A stretch of DNA of 64,000 nt, from NCBI GenBank assembly GCA_000333855.2, contig CM007320.1, positions 3,216,412 to 3,280,411 of the forward strand. The letters run 5' to 3'. How positions within the stretch are numbered: the first letter of the stretch is position 1; every line of letters begins with the position of its first letter. Origin of the DNA: Endotrypanum monterogeii. Lineage: Eukaryota; Euglenozoa; Kinetoplastea; Trypanosomatida; Trypanosomatidae. The notes beneath the pieces were generated by a model. It ran no database searches. It worked only from the letters and a program-made list of their open reading frames with translations, and was not told the origin of the DNA. Shown one piece after another: positions 45,822 to 56,126 of this stretch. The translations under genes and the position numbers were made by a program.

Positions 45822-47216
45822 TCATTTGGTATCTTCTGTTCCACAAGTCTCTGTTTTCTCAACCTTTAGGGGGACCATTTCGTCCAACTCCTCGGCCGCT
45901 GCTCTCTTATGGTCTGTTTTTGTTGGGGCTGGTGAAGCTGACGTCGTTGGTGTCATAATGGACAGCGGTGATGCGTTTTTACGGCCTACTTTGATGGCTG
46001 TGAGAAGATACCCGGCTGCTGTGCTCATGTTTACCGTAGGGTGTGTGCGCTTCGGCAGCACCTGGTGGTGGCGATACCATGTCTCTGATATCTGAATGTT
46101 CGCGCAGTCGTTGCGCAGCGTAGCGAACATTCCGGTGAGGTCTTCAAGGAAGGGGCTGTAAACAACAATGTGGCCACCGTATGCCAAGAAAGGCAGAAGA
46201 TCTGTCACGGCATCGTGGGGCGCATCGTCGTCTGCGACGATGAGGGAATCCGCTGGATGCTCAAGGAGAAGCTGGCGCGCCTCGAGCCCTTTCACCCACT
46301 GAGTAACCCCAGAGCTGCTGTTGTTATACTGGGCTGGCTCGGTGGCGGCGGCGCCGTTGGCCGCGGTGTCCTTGGAGAGAGTCGTGTCCGGGGCGGAAGC
46401 TTTTGCTATCTCCTCCAACCCTTCGAGAAACCCTGGATTTCTGGGGACGGCCTTCCAGCGCTCTTTCACGAGGGGTAGTTTTAACATCTTGATTGCAGTC
46501 ATCGGATTTGGCTGAGCGTTTTTGTCGAGGACCTGAAAAATACAGCCCTCGTCGGTCATGCGCGTGAGGAGACTTGCCGGCAGTATCCCGTTTGTCTTAT
46601 CGTACAGTAAGATACGGCTGTTGTGGTGGACGTTGCTGTGATGTAGCATAAGAGCTACCGTGTCGGCACGCAGGCGAAGGCTCCGTCCGTCTTCCAAGAC
46701 GCTGTCGGAGGGGGTGATGGTGGGAAAGTGAAGTTCGGCCAGATTGTCGACAGTCACACGTTCTACCTTGAAGAGTGTTCCATATTTTTTTTGCTTTTTC
46801 TTGAGGTATTTTTCCTGCGCGAAACCTGTTTTGGTGCCGTAGCTAGTACTCTTTTCTACTAGTGTTTGAAGCAGTTCACCAAGTCCCTTCTCTCGACGAA
46901 TCGCAGCAACCTCCTCGTTGGAAAGCTGCTGATTCGTGTTGTCATCTACCAAATCGCGGTTGTCCTTCCTCTCCTCAGCAACACCGACCTCAGTGATGTC
47001 CAGATCCGGGTACTCATGGCTCTCCACAAATTTCCTTCGACCGTGGTCGAGGTGACACACTCCACCGTACCGCATGCCGATCAGGGTCGTCGCGAGTGCC
47101 GCACCAGATCGACCTAGGCGCACAGTCACATCTTTTTTGATCTGCACAATCTTGGTCGACCCTCCACCACTGATGCAGACGTAGTCGTCCTTCTGGATGA
47201 GATCTGAAGTGCTCAT
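45822..47216 (-). CDS. TRM6: tRNA (adenine-58-N1) methyltransferase non-catalytic subunit TRM6/GCD10
   Basis: 464 residues. Forms the m1A58 tRNA methyltransferase with the catalytic TRM61, which is not in this window. Evidence is the N-terminal beta domain (DDYVCISGGGSTKIVQIKKD; LIGMRYGGVCHLD) and the family hallmark: EEVAAIRREKGLGELLQTLV followed by TKTGFAQEKYLKKKQKKYG (about 127-147). The Rossmann-like second half includes DKTNGILPASLLTRM (strand and helix) and the final lobe with LPFLAYGGHIVVYSPF. The tail is Lys/Glu/Ala-rich. The chosen start is the ATG at MSTSDLIQ; in-frame ATGs up to 47261 would add at most 15 residues, and the frame's upper limit at 47276 is TTG. Confidence 0.88.
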   Translation of the reverse strand: MSTSDLIQKDDYVCISGGGSTKIVQIKKDVTVRLGRSGAALATTLIGMRYGGVCHLDHGRRKFVESHEYPDLDITEVGVAEERKDNRDLVDDNTNQQLSNEEVAAIRREKGLGELLQTLVEKSTSYGTKTGFAQEKYLKKKQKKYGTLFKVERVTVDNLAELHFPTITPSDSVLEDGRSLRLRADTVALMLHHSNVHHNSRILLYDKTNGILPASLLTRMTDEGCIFQVLDKNAQPNPMTAIKMLKLPLVKERWKAVPRNPGFLEGLEEIAKASAPDTTLSKDTAANGAAATEPAQYNNSSSGVTQWVKGLEARQLLLEHPADSLIVADDDAPHDAVTDLLPFLAYGGHIVVYSPFLEDLTGMFATLRNDCANIQISETWYRHHQVLPKRTHPTVNMSTAAGYLLTAIKVGRKNASPLSIMTPTTSASPAPTKTDHKRAAAEELDEMVPLKVEKTETCGTEDTK

Positions 47217-48028
47217 TCCACCTCGAAGTTGCTGATATCTGTACTCCATCCCCACCAGCATATTCCCCGCCCCCAAACGAAAAAAATAAAAGACAAGTAT
47301 GTGTGTGAGAAGAAAGATCTCAAAGGATGAGAGTGAAGAAAAGTAAAGAGGCCCAGAGGAAGAGAGAAAAAGACATTCAGCGATGAAGTGTCTACGGGCG
47401 CTGGTGGTGATGCCCTCCCCCGCCTCCCTCCCTCCCTTTCCAACCCTTGTAGGCCTTTCTGCGACAGGGCCGCAGGTGAGCCGACACGAATTGGTTCTTG
47501 CACCTCACAGGGAGTGCAGCGTGGGGAATGCAGATAGGGAAACATAATCAAAAGAAGTGGACCAGAGTGCAGCACTTCGGGTATGGAGCAGCACCTCATG
47601 CGCACGTGCAAGCGGGGCATGAACTGGTTCTCTGTAAAGGGGTCGGATAGAGGGAAGATTCGAGCTGGTGAGAATCTGATGTCTCCATTCCCCCCCCTCC
47701 CTGTGCTTAGCCCTCCTCATCTCAGTGTCAAACGTCAAATCTAACGAGGCGGGTAACACACCGAGACATTCTCATTCATTCACACGAAGAGTACGCCCAC
47801 GTATCGGAGAAGTAACTGAGAAAGTCAACTATGCTGTACAGAGGTAGATCAATCAGATGATCGATTCCACCCTGGTCCTTTCTTCTCAACAAGCAGCATC
47901 ATTAGCTTGCCGTAGGCGCGGAGGGAGACGGCGGCAGTGGCGTACATCCTTTTCTCCTCGAACTCCGGAAAAAAAAAAAGCTAACGAAAGAACTGAAACG
48001 GAAAAGAAAGCCATTTGGCTCTTCTTCT
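47217..48028. other. Spacer between TRM6 and the LRR gene
   Basis: No gene. Purine-rich stretches (about 47320-47372) give minus-strand pyrimidine tracts that could serve TRM6 trans-splicing. Confidence 0.65.
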
Positions 48029-48805
48029 TCACTGTCCCCCCGGTAGGAGTGCTCTCTCGGTAACCGCGTTTTGATTACATCGTCGTGCAGCGCCCTCAAG
48101 TTGGCGCACCAGCGCCGCCTCTTCGTTCAGCGTAGTTGTCATTTTCTGTCGGATAGACTGAAAGGATTTGACAGCATTGTCTACAATCGCCGCGGAGGAG
48201 TCTTGCGTGACATCATTCAAGTCGGCGGCGGTGCAGCCGGAAAGGGCCTTGGCGCGCGAAGAGAATAACGCCCCATCGACCCAACGCACGTGCGGCACCT
48301 TGGCGAGAAACTGTTCCTTGAATGCTGCAGCATCGCGACACACCGGATTGTCCAGTAGCAGCATGTCTTCAGACTTCCGCTGTTTTCGCCCGTTCATGTG
48401 ATCATTATCAAGAGGTACGTAACGCTGTAATACTAGCGCAGCGAGGCAAGGAAGCGCTACAAGTGGTTGAAGGGAAGCGACAGAGGCGAGCTTGTTACCC
48501 TCCAGGAAACATCGCTCTAGCGCTGTGCACTTGACGAGCGCACTAATGTCATGGAGGCGGTTTTCGGCCGCGTTGAGAAACGTCAGCTGAGGTGCAATGT
48601 TTTCCAGCCCAGAGAGTGTGCTTAGTTTGTTTCCTGAAATATCGAGTACACGTAATCCTTCAAGGCGGAGAAAAGCGTTGGCATCTATCGTCTCAAATCC
48701 TTTTCGTGGTAAGCTAACGTGAAAAATTAGCTGGGGGTCATATTGCCGTGAGGATGTGAGACAGTCATTTTCACTGAGCGTTTTACTGGCCTCACGTTCT
48801 GACAT
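48029..48805 (-). CDS. Leucine-rich-repeat protein
   Basis: 258 residues. Four to five SDS22-type LRRs at about 45-115 (LRVLDISGNKLSTLSGLEN; LTFLNAAENRLHDISAL; LERCFLEGNKLASVASL), then an LRR cap (NPVCRDAAAFKEQFLAKVPH). A C-terminal helical tail follows (about 180-250; QSIRQKMTTTLNEEAALVRQ), possibly coiled coil. No kinase or membrane segment. Such short LRR proteins mediate protein-protein contacts, often at flagella or with phosphatases; the partner here is unknown. The start ATG is the first in frame and sits only about 25 bp from a TA palindrome. Confidence 0.85.
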   Translation of the reverse strand: MSEREASKTLSENDCLTSSRQYDPQLIFHVSLPRKGFETIDANAFLRLEGLRVLDISGNKLSTLSGLENIAPQLTFLNAAENRLHDISALVKCTALERCFLEGNKLASVASLQPLVALPCLAALVLQRYVPLDNDHMNGRKQRKSEDMLLLDNPVCRDAAAFKEQFLAKVPHVRWVDGALFSSRAKALSGCTAADLNDVTQDSSAAIVDNAVKSFQSIRQKMTTTLNEEAALVRQLEGAARRCNQNAVTERALLPGGQ

Positions 48806-48826
48806 TGCTGCACTATGGATCTAGTC

Positions 48827-48864
48827 ATATACATGTATATATATATATATATATACATGTATAT
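48827..48864. repeat. TA microsatellite flanked by inverted TATACATGTATA arms
   Basis: TATACATGTATA occurs at both ends of an (AT)n core, making the whole segment a near-perfect palindrome. It lies 22-59 bp upstream of the LRR-gene ATG. Confidence 0.85.
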
Positions 48865-49536
48865 AATTTGTATATGCGTATGTCTATAAGGATTTCCTCA
48901 CTTGTATATGTGCTGATTCCCTATCCAGCTGGGCGGAGAGCACTGAAAATCAGCGATGAAAGCTCTAGAGAAGCCTGGGAGTGGAGTGACAGCCGTGCAG
49001 ACGTCAGGTCACTGAGTAACACTGAGGGGTCGGGAGAAGGTACTGTACAACTACATGAAAAAAGGGGGTATACGGATCGCGGTGTGATAAGGAGCTAAAA
49101 CGATGTACTGGGGATATCCCGCAAGAAGAACAATCATTGTTGGTTGAGCAGTGCTCACTTTGCTTTTTTTTTCCCCAGGTGCTGTCGTCGCCTTCGAATC
49201 TCTTTAAGGAGATGGATGGAGTCGATCATGCTACATCGGAACATGGTATGCAGCTAGACAGGAGACACTCTCACGGGGAGCAATTTTGGCACCGATTGGG
49301 ATGATGTCCATACGTGGTTCTTATATGTGTGTGCGTGGGCACCCCTCTACACGATTTCTATTTTTTTTTTTGCTGAACTGCCGCAGGCTCAACTCGATTT
49401 TATATGTTACCTTCCTGTGATAGAGTGGCGGCTGTACTGACAGCGGGTGTGGAGGGGTGATGTCATGTAGAAAGGGTATGCAGACAATAAAGCCCCCTCT
49501 CCTAAGGTTTTCGGCTTACTGAATCAGTGGAATGCA

Positions 49537-49558
49537 ATATATATATATATATATATAT
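49537..49558. repeat. (AT)11 microsatellite
   Basis: AT run in the 3' flank of the giant helical protein gene. Confidence 0.95.
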
Positions 49559-49647
49559 GTGTATTTGCTTGAATGATTGCACTTTTTCCCACTCTTCCTA
49601 ACCATCAAGATGCAAAGCCTCGCTACAAGCCGAGCTGTGGGGCCACA

Positions 49648-52600
49648 TCAGCAGTGGCAGCGGTACAGCATGGCCTCTTGCTTTACCTTGCGTTGGGCAG
49701 ACCAAAAGTCGTTCACACGTTGCTGGCTTTTCACCTTCCGCAGGCGTGATGCGCGTAAGTGAGCTGGGAGCTCGACTTCGAACACAGCACACAACTCCTC
49801 TGTCATCGCTTGGTACTGCGTGTGTCCTCTTGCGCCATCACGACTGTCCAGGATATGGAGCACCAGGGCACTCACGCTACTGTTATAACCCATCTCCAAG
49901 TCGAGGATCAATCGGCCGACTTGGTACTGCTGAGGAGGTGTCAGCATCGAGATCATCTTCTCCAGTCGTTGAAAGCAGAGAGCAACAAGTCGTTCAGGCA
50001 GCTGCGACACGGTGAGAGTGGCAACAGCTTGCAAAACGCTAAGCAACTGATGGGTGTCAAGCTTCACCTCTGCAGTCACCTGCCGCTCTAGGGCTTGAAG
50101 CGCTGACGTCACGACAACTTCGTCGTCGATACCGAAATGTGCATGACACTGAACCAAACGAATGATTGCACTGCGACGGCACTGATCAAACATGGACAGC
50201 ATCCGCGTGTCAATGGCGTCCAACACCGGTTCCACAATCGTTTCGCTGCTGACATGCAATGCAGCTGTGAGGACAAGCTCCAGGTCTTCTGAGGAGAGCA
50301 GAGGAATATCGCTTTGGATCGGAGGAAATAAAATCGCTTCGAAGCGACGCAACACTGATGTGTCCATCGCTAAGGCCTTGAGAAGAACGCAGCGGCTGTG
50401 GGCATCAGCGCGCTCGAAAGACGATGCCAGGATCATGGCAAATGAGGTGCACGTGACCAAGGCAGGAGCTGTGGGAGATGTACTGCCAACTGCATGTATT
50501 GCTTCTGACTCCACCATGATCAAATCCCAAGCTTTCAGGCGACTGATGCTCTGCACGAGGCCTGCGAACTCACTCGGCTTCAGATCATTACTACGAGAAA
50601 GAAGCATCCTGCATACATGCCGTGTGACTGCTTCTCCTGTCGTTGACAGGGAGTAGCCCGTGGAACTGCTTAGCAGCTTCGTCACGGCGGCAAGCCAATG
50701 CGATACGGTGCTGAAGATGGTTAGCAGCAGTTCCGTGACCGGTAGCAGGGGGAACACCGCATGTCTGTGCTCTGTCACTTCTGCACATTTCGCGGCAACT
50801 TTGAGAAATGCCTCCAAAGCAGATATAGTTTCGCTGTCGGACGTGGCCGACACCGCCTCATAAACGCTGGTGAGATGTCTCTCGGTAAACACAGACTGCA
50901 GAATAATATCTACAGTGGAGGGCAAAAGAACGCGGTGCTCGCCGAGCAGCTGCACCAGCGCCGCTAGATCGTGCCACTGAATTGGTGTGGTCGCCAACAT
51001 ATCGGGTAGGAGCTGCTGCTCCACCTTCGCTACAACACCCTGTTCCCGCATTTGGTGCAAAGATGGCGGGTATGAAATGAGAAAAAAACGTAGCGCCTCG
51101 AGGGTAGAGATAAGTTCAAGAGACAAGAGACGATCACAGCACGCGCGGATGAGCTCCCGGCGCTCGTGTTGCTCTCCGTCTCCAAGTATGTGTCCAGTCG
51201 CCTTTATATCCCACAAAAGGTCGTCGACGTTCAAAAGGGTTTTTTCAGTCGCTGCTGACTTCCTTGCAATCAGCAAATCCATTAAGGTGGTGCGCTCAGC
51301 ACGGAAGAGGAGGTATCCCTGGAGAATCATCATCAGCAAGCTCTTGTCTGATTCACTTGCGTCTTCTGCTGCTGAGGATACTCGGTCCAGTAAACTCCGC
51401 AGTAGTGGCAAAGGTACTTCCTCATGACGTGCCGTCAGTGCGGACAGTACGCGCGTGACCCAGGCGATGTTCATGTGAGGCAGGTGCGCCGCAATTATCG
51501 CCTCGCTGATTCGCATCGGCAGCTTTTTTGCGATGGTGATGAACTCATTTAAATCGACGGTTGCATGTATGTCTGTCTTCGAAAGCGATGCCAGTATCTC
51601 CCCTGACCCTGCAGGGTACTGGGCAACTAGCAGCAGCAATTCGCGCTGGCTAAGGTTACCCAGATAAGGCTGTAGCATCTCTGCTACAAACGGAGAGACG
51701 TGTGGGAAAAACACGGAAAGTCGCTGAAGATGAGAGAGCCCCAGCTGCTTCAACTCTGCTGGTTGAAGATACCGGATGAGTTGGAGAAGGCAAGACTCCA
51801 GCTCGGTGCGGATTGCCGAGGTATTCTCCACATCATCCCCGTCATCCACTTCGTCTTCGCCGTCATCAAGCTCCGGGGTAACTTTCACAAGGGCACCCAG
51901 CGGCTCCAATGTCGAGGGGTTTGCGTCACTGTACGTACTGTTGTTCAGTAAGAACTTCAGCTGCGACGCACGGAGGTGTGGCACGGTAAGTATCAGGTGA
52001 TGTAAGAGGCCGGTGATTGATTTGAAAATTGTAGTGCTGCGTTCCTGAGTGTCCGTGATGTGCCCCGTGACGAGCCGATCATGCAGAATGGAGAGGGCGA
52101 TGAGGGCAATCTGAAGGTCGTCGGCTAGTGATGGCAACTGGCGGCGCCGCTTGATTGCCATAAAGTAAGCGGAGACCACATGCTGGAAAATATGAATGTC
52201 ACAGTTGGAAAGAAGGGCCTTCAAGAAACTAGGGAGCAGCTCGGGAAGGGCAATCGAGCTGTCGACTCGGACGGCACACACAAAATGCGCGGCGAGAGGT
52301 GGCTCATCGAGGACAACTGCACAAGGGTTCACCTCACCTACCGTAGCCATGGGGTCATTGTGTATCGGGTGCTCATCCCACGACTCGGTCTGCGAAGCCA
52401 GCTTTGTTTTTCTGTCCGCTTGGAGCCCTGAAGGGGGCGAAGTACTCCAAACGGATGATGCATCACCCCCTGTCATTATCGTCGTCCGCTCCGCCATGCG
52501 ACGGGCAACAGCCAGCATGAGGCGATACGGCTGCTTGCAACCCACTTGAAGCATAAGACTAAGCACCTCTTCGACCTCTTCATCCGTGACAGATGTCATG

Positions 52601-55212
52601 AAGTCGGCTTCGAGAGCGATGTGTGCCTCGTCACCGTTCTCTTTCTGTTCATCGGCGGCATCGTCTCCGTCGTCCACGTCGTCCTGGTTGATTTTCGCGC
52701 CAGGGGCTAAGCTATCCTCTTCTGTGGCACCCTGCTTGTTCTTTGCGCTAATCTCTACTTCACGCGGAGCAGTCGTCTGTGGCACCGCTGAGGCATCCGT
52801 CCCACTTTCGGTCGGCAAAACACTATCCCTACCACTAGCATCAGCCGCTGCGAGACAGTGAAGGTAGTGCTCAAACCACGATCGCACCGTTTCACGGCGG
52901 GCGTTGCTGACGGCGATGTTGTCGCTGTCGAGGGCGCCGATCGCCAGCAAATAGCGCACAGTGCGAGTGATGATCATAGTGTGCACTTTGAGAGCGTTCG
53001 CGTGAGGGAGTGCAGAGTGTGCGCTTAAGCGCATCCCTAGGTTGCGCTGTGAAAAGATAAATGCGGTGTGCTCCGGGATGGCCGCCTTGCACTCTATCGC
53101 CAAAGGGGCCACAAATCGCACGAAGGCGAAGAAGTTGTTAAAGTGTCCATCCCCTGTGAGACGAATCATGTGAAGAGCCAAACGACGTTTTGTCTCGTCC
53201 TTCGTGAGGAGTGCAGCTGCCTTGGCGAGCACAACAAAAGACTCGGTCTCCATTCTTGAGTACTTCCTTTCCCTCAACACTGGCAGGAGCAACACTCTGA
53301 GAAACAGCTGCTCGCCCATGGCCTCATCTGCCGAGAGAGTTTGATAGGTGAGTCGGCTATCTACATATGCGTTGAGCGCACTCATCGTCGCCACACTCGT
53401 TGCGATGAAATTTCCTTTACACCGCGTTGATTCACTGAGGCTCCTCTCAGTACAACCCTTCCAGTCAATGGACGTGACGAGGGATTTGACCATGAGAAAT
53501 ATTTCTGCTTTGGCATCCGATACCCCTTCCTCCATACGATGGGTTGACTTGAGTGATTCTTGACACTTCCCTAAAAAAAAAAGAATCGCACAGACATCAA
53601 GATTGAGTGGCATCTTTGAGCTTAACGGTTGCTTCGCATTCTCCACCAGAGAGCCGTTACGCCCACCATCCACCGTCGAAGCCTGTATCTTTCCGAGTAC
53701 ATCGGGCATCGACGCCACGGTACATAACAAAAGCGATCGACACATCGCCCACGGCAACTGCAACCCCAAGCTTAGGAGAAGTGACAGTGCTAGAGGAGGG
53801 GTGAGTCTCGACTGGGTCTCATCCTCAGCGCCGTCGCTCTGCGGAAGACTATGGCGCAGAAGCTGATAAATCCGCTCACGGTAGTTAGATCTGCATTTGG
53901 CGTAGCTGAGCACCTCCGCGAGAACATCAAGTTCCATGGTGGTTGACCAGTTTAAAATGTAGTCTGGCACAGAACTTGTCCGGCAGAGGCTCCTACTTCG
54001 AACAGCTGCTAAGATAGCCGGGAGGCAACGCATTTCCTCAGTTGTGAAGGTGGAGGGGTGTCTCAGGACGCATACCAGATACTCCATTAGGTGTACTCGA
54101 GACGTCGATGGCGCAGATCGTGCGTTTGCAATAATGCGCGCGAAATCCATGACCCGTACAGAGCTTTTTCCGGTAGCATGAGATGCCGAAGGCGTGTTTG
54201 TGGCGTGTGACGCGGAGTCACATCCCTGTGTACCTTTTTGCACGGTGGTCGTCGACGGATTGCCTGCGGTAAGACAAGCGCTCACTGAGGTCTCTGTGCC
54301 GCCGGCCAACCCACGACTCTGGCGAGACGCGTGCACGGCGGGCGTGATCAGTACATCGAGGAGCTTTGCAACGGTAGAGATGAGGTTATGGTGATGTGTG
54401 GCTAGATATTGCTGACACCGCCCTGGATCAAAAAGAAGAAGCGTCGTGAGAAGGGCTTCGATAGCTGTGCTCTCCGAAATGCTTGACTGCACATCTTTTG
54501 ACGCATTGCAGTACAGATTTATTTGATGAACAAGCGCAAACCAAAGTGCCGGTGGAGCCGAAAGAGTCTCCACCGTATCGGCAGATAGTTTTTGCAGATT
54601 TTCATGGGTAATACGATGCAGCGCGTAGGTGGCAGAAAGGAGAATCAGAAATGGTTGAATCTCCAGCTGCTCACTGCTGATCGATCGCACCACCAATAGG
54701 GAGATGCACCGACACAATCCTTCTATAAGTTGGCTCGATTGCGTGTCAGGAGAACCGCTCACAGCTCCTTGGTGTTTCTGACGATCAAGTACATCGGACA
54801 GAAAAGTTAACAGAACTAGGCATTGCCCACAGGAGAAGCTGTCAACGCTTTCTTGCACCCACCGCAGCACGCTCAAATTCATGTCCTCGATTTCTTCACT
54901 CGTATTCCCCGCGTTCAGAAAGCCGAGTCGCTCTGCGTCTTGGTGGTAGGCACACCAGCGGATGATTGCATTGAAGCCGCGGCGCTTGATGTCTTTCTGC
55001 CTCGAATATGACATCGACGCTGCCCCGTTCCGCTTCTTCAAGCAACACGGCACCGACTCCCTGAGCTGGTGGAGAATCGCAGCAGGTTTTAAAAGCTGCT
55101 GAGCGTCGGTCTCAAACAACGATGAAATCTGACGCAGTGGAGGGGACGTGAGGAGTATCAGCGGCAATCTCGACGCAGCAGCTCGGCACGGCGCCGTCAC
55201 GAAGACGACCAT
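49648..55212 (-). CDS. Giant helical-repeat protein, mitochondrial-type N-terminus, unknown function
   Basis: Not recognised. 1854 residues from a true ATG. The N-terminus (MVVFVTAPCRAAASRLPLIL) is Arg-containing and acid-free, as for mitochondrial import. The rest is a Leu-rich helical solenoid with repeating helix pairs (LEPLGALVKV; LSHLQRLSVFFPHVSPF; YQVGRLILDLEMG). Two acidic islands break it (about 840-870 and 1115-1130, runs of D/E). The C-terminal 40 residues are basic with a conserved look (RASRLRKVKSQQRVNDFW). Kinetoplastids have many such giant proteins in mitochondrial RNA processing or mitoribosome assembly; that is the likeliest setting but not demonstrated. A T10 homopolymer inside the gene (53573-53582) encodes LFF without breaking the frame. 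Confidence 0.8.
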   Translation of the reverse strand: MVVFVTAPCRAAASRLPLILLTSPPLRQISSLFETDAQQLLKPAAILHQLRESVPCCLKKRNGAASMSYSRQKDIKRRGFNAIIRWCAYHQDAERLGFLNAGNTSEEIEDMNLSVLRWVQESVDSFSCGQCLVLLTFLSDVLDRQKHQGAVSGSPDTQSSQLIEGLCRCISLLVVRSISSEQLEIQPFLILLSATYALHRITHENLQKLSADTVETLSAPPALWFALVHQINLYCNASKDVQSSISESTAIEALLTTLLLFDPGRCQQYLATHHHNLISTVAKLLDVLITPAVHASRQSRGLAGGTETSVSACLTAGNPSTTTVQKGTQGCDSASHATNTPSASHATGKSSVRVMDFARIIANARSAPSTSRVHLMEYLVCVLRHPSTFTTEEMRCLPAILAAVRSRSLCRTSSVPDYILNWSTTMELDVLAEVLSYAKCRSNYRERIYQLLRHSLPQSDGAEDETQSRLTPPLALSLLLSLGLQLPWAMCRSLLLCTVASMPDVLGKIQASTVDGGRNGSLVENAKQPLSSKMPLNLDVCAILFFLGKCQESLKSTHRMEEGVSDAKAEIFLMVKSLVTSIDWKGCTERSLSESTRCKGNFIATSVATMSALNAYVDSRLTYQTLSADEAMGEQLFLRVLLLPVLRERKYSRMETESFVVLAKAAALLTKDETKRRLALHMIRLTGDGHFNNFFAFVRFVAPLAIECKAAIPEHTAFIFSQRNLGMRLSAHSALPHANALKVHTMIITRTVRYLLAIGALDSDNIAVSNARRETVRSWFEHYLHCLAAADASGRDSVLPTESGTDASAVPQTTAPREVEISAKNKQGATEEDSLAPGAKINQDDVDDGDDAADEQKENGDEAHIALEADFMTSVTDEEVEEVLSLMLQVGCKQPYRLMLAVARRMAERTTIMTGGDASSVWSTSPPSGLQADRKTKLASQTESWDEHPIHNDPMATVGEVNPCAVVLDEPPLAAHFVCAVRVDSSIALPELLPSFLKALLSNCDIHIFQHVVSAYFMAIKRRRQLPSLADDLQIALIALSILHDRLVTGHITDTQERSTTIFKSITGLLHHLILTVPHLRASQLKFLLNNSTYSDANPSTLEPLGALVKVTPELDDGEDEVDDGDDVENTSAIRTELESCLLQLIRYLQPAELKQLGLSHLQRLSVFFPHVSPFVAEMLQPYLGNLSQRELLLLVAQYPAGSGEILASLSKTDIHATVDLNEFITIAKKLPMRISEAIIAAHLPHMNIAWVTRVLSALTARHEEVPLPLLRSLLDRVSSAAEDASESDKSLLMMILQGYLLFRAERTTLMDLLIARKSAATEKTLLNVDDLLWDIKATGHILGDGEQHERRELIRACCDRLLSLELISTLEALRFFLISYPPSLHQMREQGVVAKVEQQLLPDMLATTPIQWHDLAALVQLLGEHRVLLPSTVDIILQSVFTERHLTSVYEAVSATSDSETISALEAFLKVAAKCAEVTEHRHAVFPLLPVTELLLTIFSTVSHWLAAVTKLLSSSTGYSLSTTGEAVTRHVCRMLLSRSNDLKPSEFAGLVQSISRLKAWDLIMVESEAIHAVGSTSPTAPALVTCTSFAMILASSFERADAHSRCVLLKALAMDTSVLRRFEAILFPPIQSDIPLLSSEDLELVLTAALHVSSETIVEPVLDAIDTRMLSMFDQCRRSAIIRLVQCHAHFGIDDEVVVTSALQALERQVTAEVKLDTHQLLSVLQAVATLTVSQLPERLVALCFQRLEKMISMLTPPQQYQVGRLILDLEMGYNSSVSALVLHILDSRDGARGHTQYQAMTEELCAVFEVELPAHLRASRLRKVKSQQRVNDFWSAQRKVKQEAMLYRCHC

Positions 55213-56126
55213 GATCGTATACTCGAAAGCCCTCTGGAGATATGAGCGGAAGTGAGCTCTACGTTCAAAACAGTCGTGCCCTCCACCCCTCTGGAGGATG
55301 GCTTGGCACCTACTTCAGTTCACACTTTAATTGAGATATAACCTAGATAATAAAAAAAAAAGGGAAAGGGGTTCAAGGATGGGTGAGGCGGTAAAACGTG
55401 AAAAGAATAAAAAAGACTAGAGGAGGCACTCATAACAGACATCTACAAAGTGAGGAGTTGCGGCGAGTGAAAATAATTTTAAAAATGCGCGAGACGGGTG
55501 GAAGGGGGGAAGACAAGGAGACGCGATCACGCCAGAGGCACGACAGACACGTTTCCCTTGTAACCATCTCCCCTACAAGGTAGGCCAAAGCCTTACGAGT
55601 CGGTGGGGATTAGCCATATCAACTGAAAAAAAAAAGACCGCATTTGGAGGTGCAAAGGGGACTGGGATATGTGATCTATTTTTTTTTAAACATCCCTAGT
55701 GGTTGTATTTTCCCCTTCTTTCCACCCTTTTTTGTGTTGTTATTTTTTTTTATGAAAGGTAAATATCTTTGGCAGCTTGTATGTACGAAAAATTGTTTTC
55801 AATTTTTTTTTGCCGCTCACTTCGTTCTGCACCTCTTTTGTTCATCAACTACTCCCATTACAAGCAAAAAAAAAATCGTTAGGATGACTAGGAATGTGAA
55901 TATGAACGAGTAGCAGGTGCTCGAATCTGTAACGAGGGAAAGGTGAAGGTGGGCAGAAGAGGGGATGAAGAAGGTTCCGAGGTGCGGAACACATTAGAGC
56001 CCCGAATAACACGTATACTCGTAGTCATTCAAACTTTGGTTTTGAGCATCCTCACGCGGTCTCGGAGACTCGTACTAGAAAGACGCGAGGTGTATGCATA
56101 GTCTTTACTAGGCCACCATGAATGAA
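55213..56126. other. AT-rich spacer with A/T runs
   Basis: No gene. Frequent A- and T-runs (for example 55350-55360, 55680-55688, 55865-55875). Confidence 0.7.

Larger units (their letters stand above)
48806..49647. other. Spacer between the LRR gene and the giant helical protein gene
   Basis: No gene. TA palindrome (48827-48864) and TA microsatellite (49537-49558), with T-runs near 49163-49172 and 49361-49371. Confidence 0.65.
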
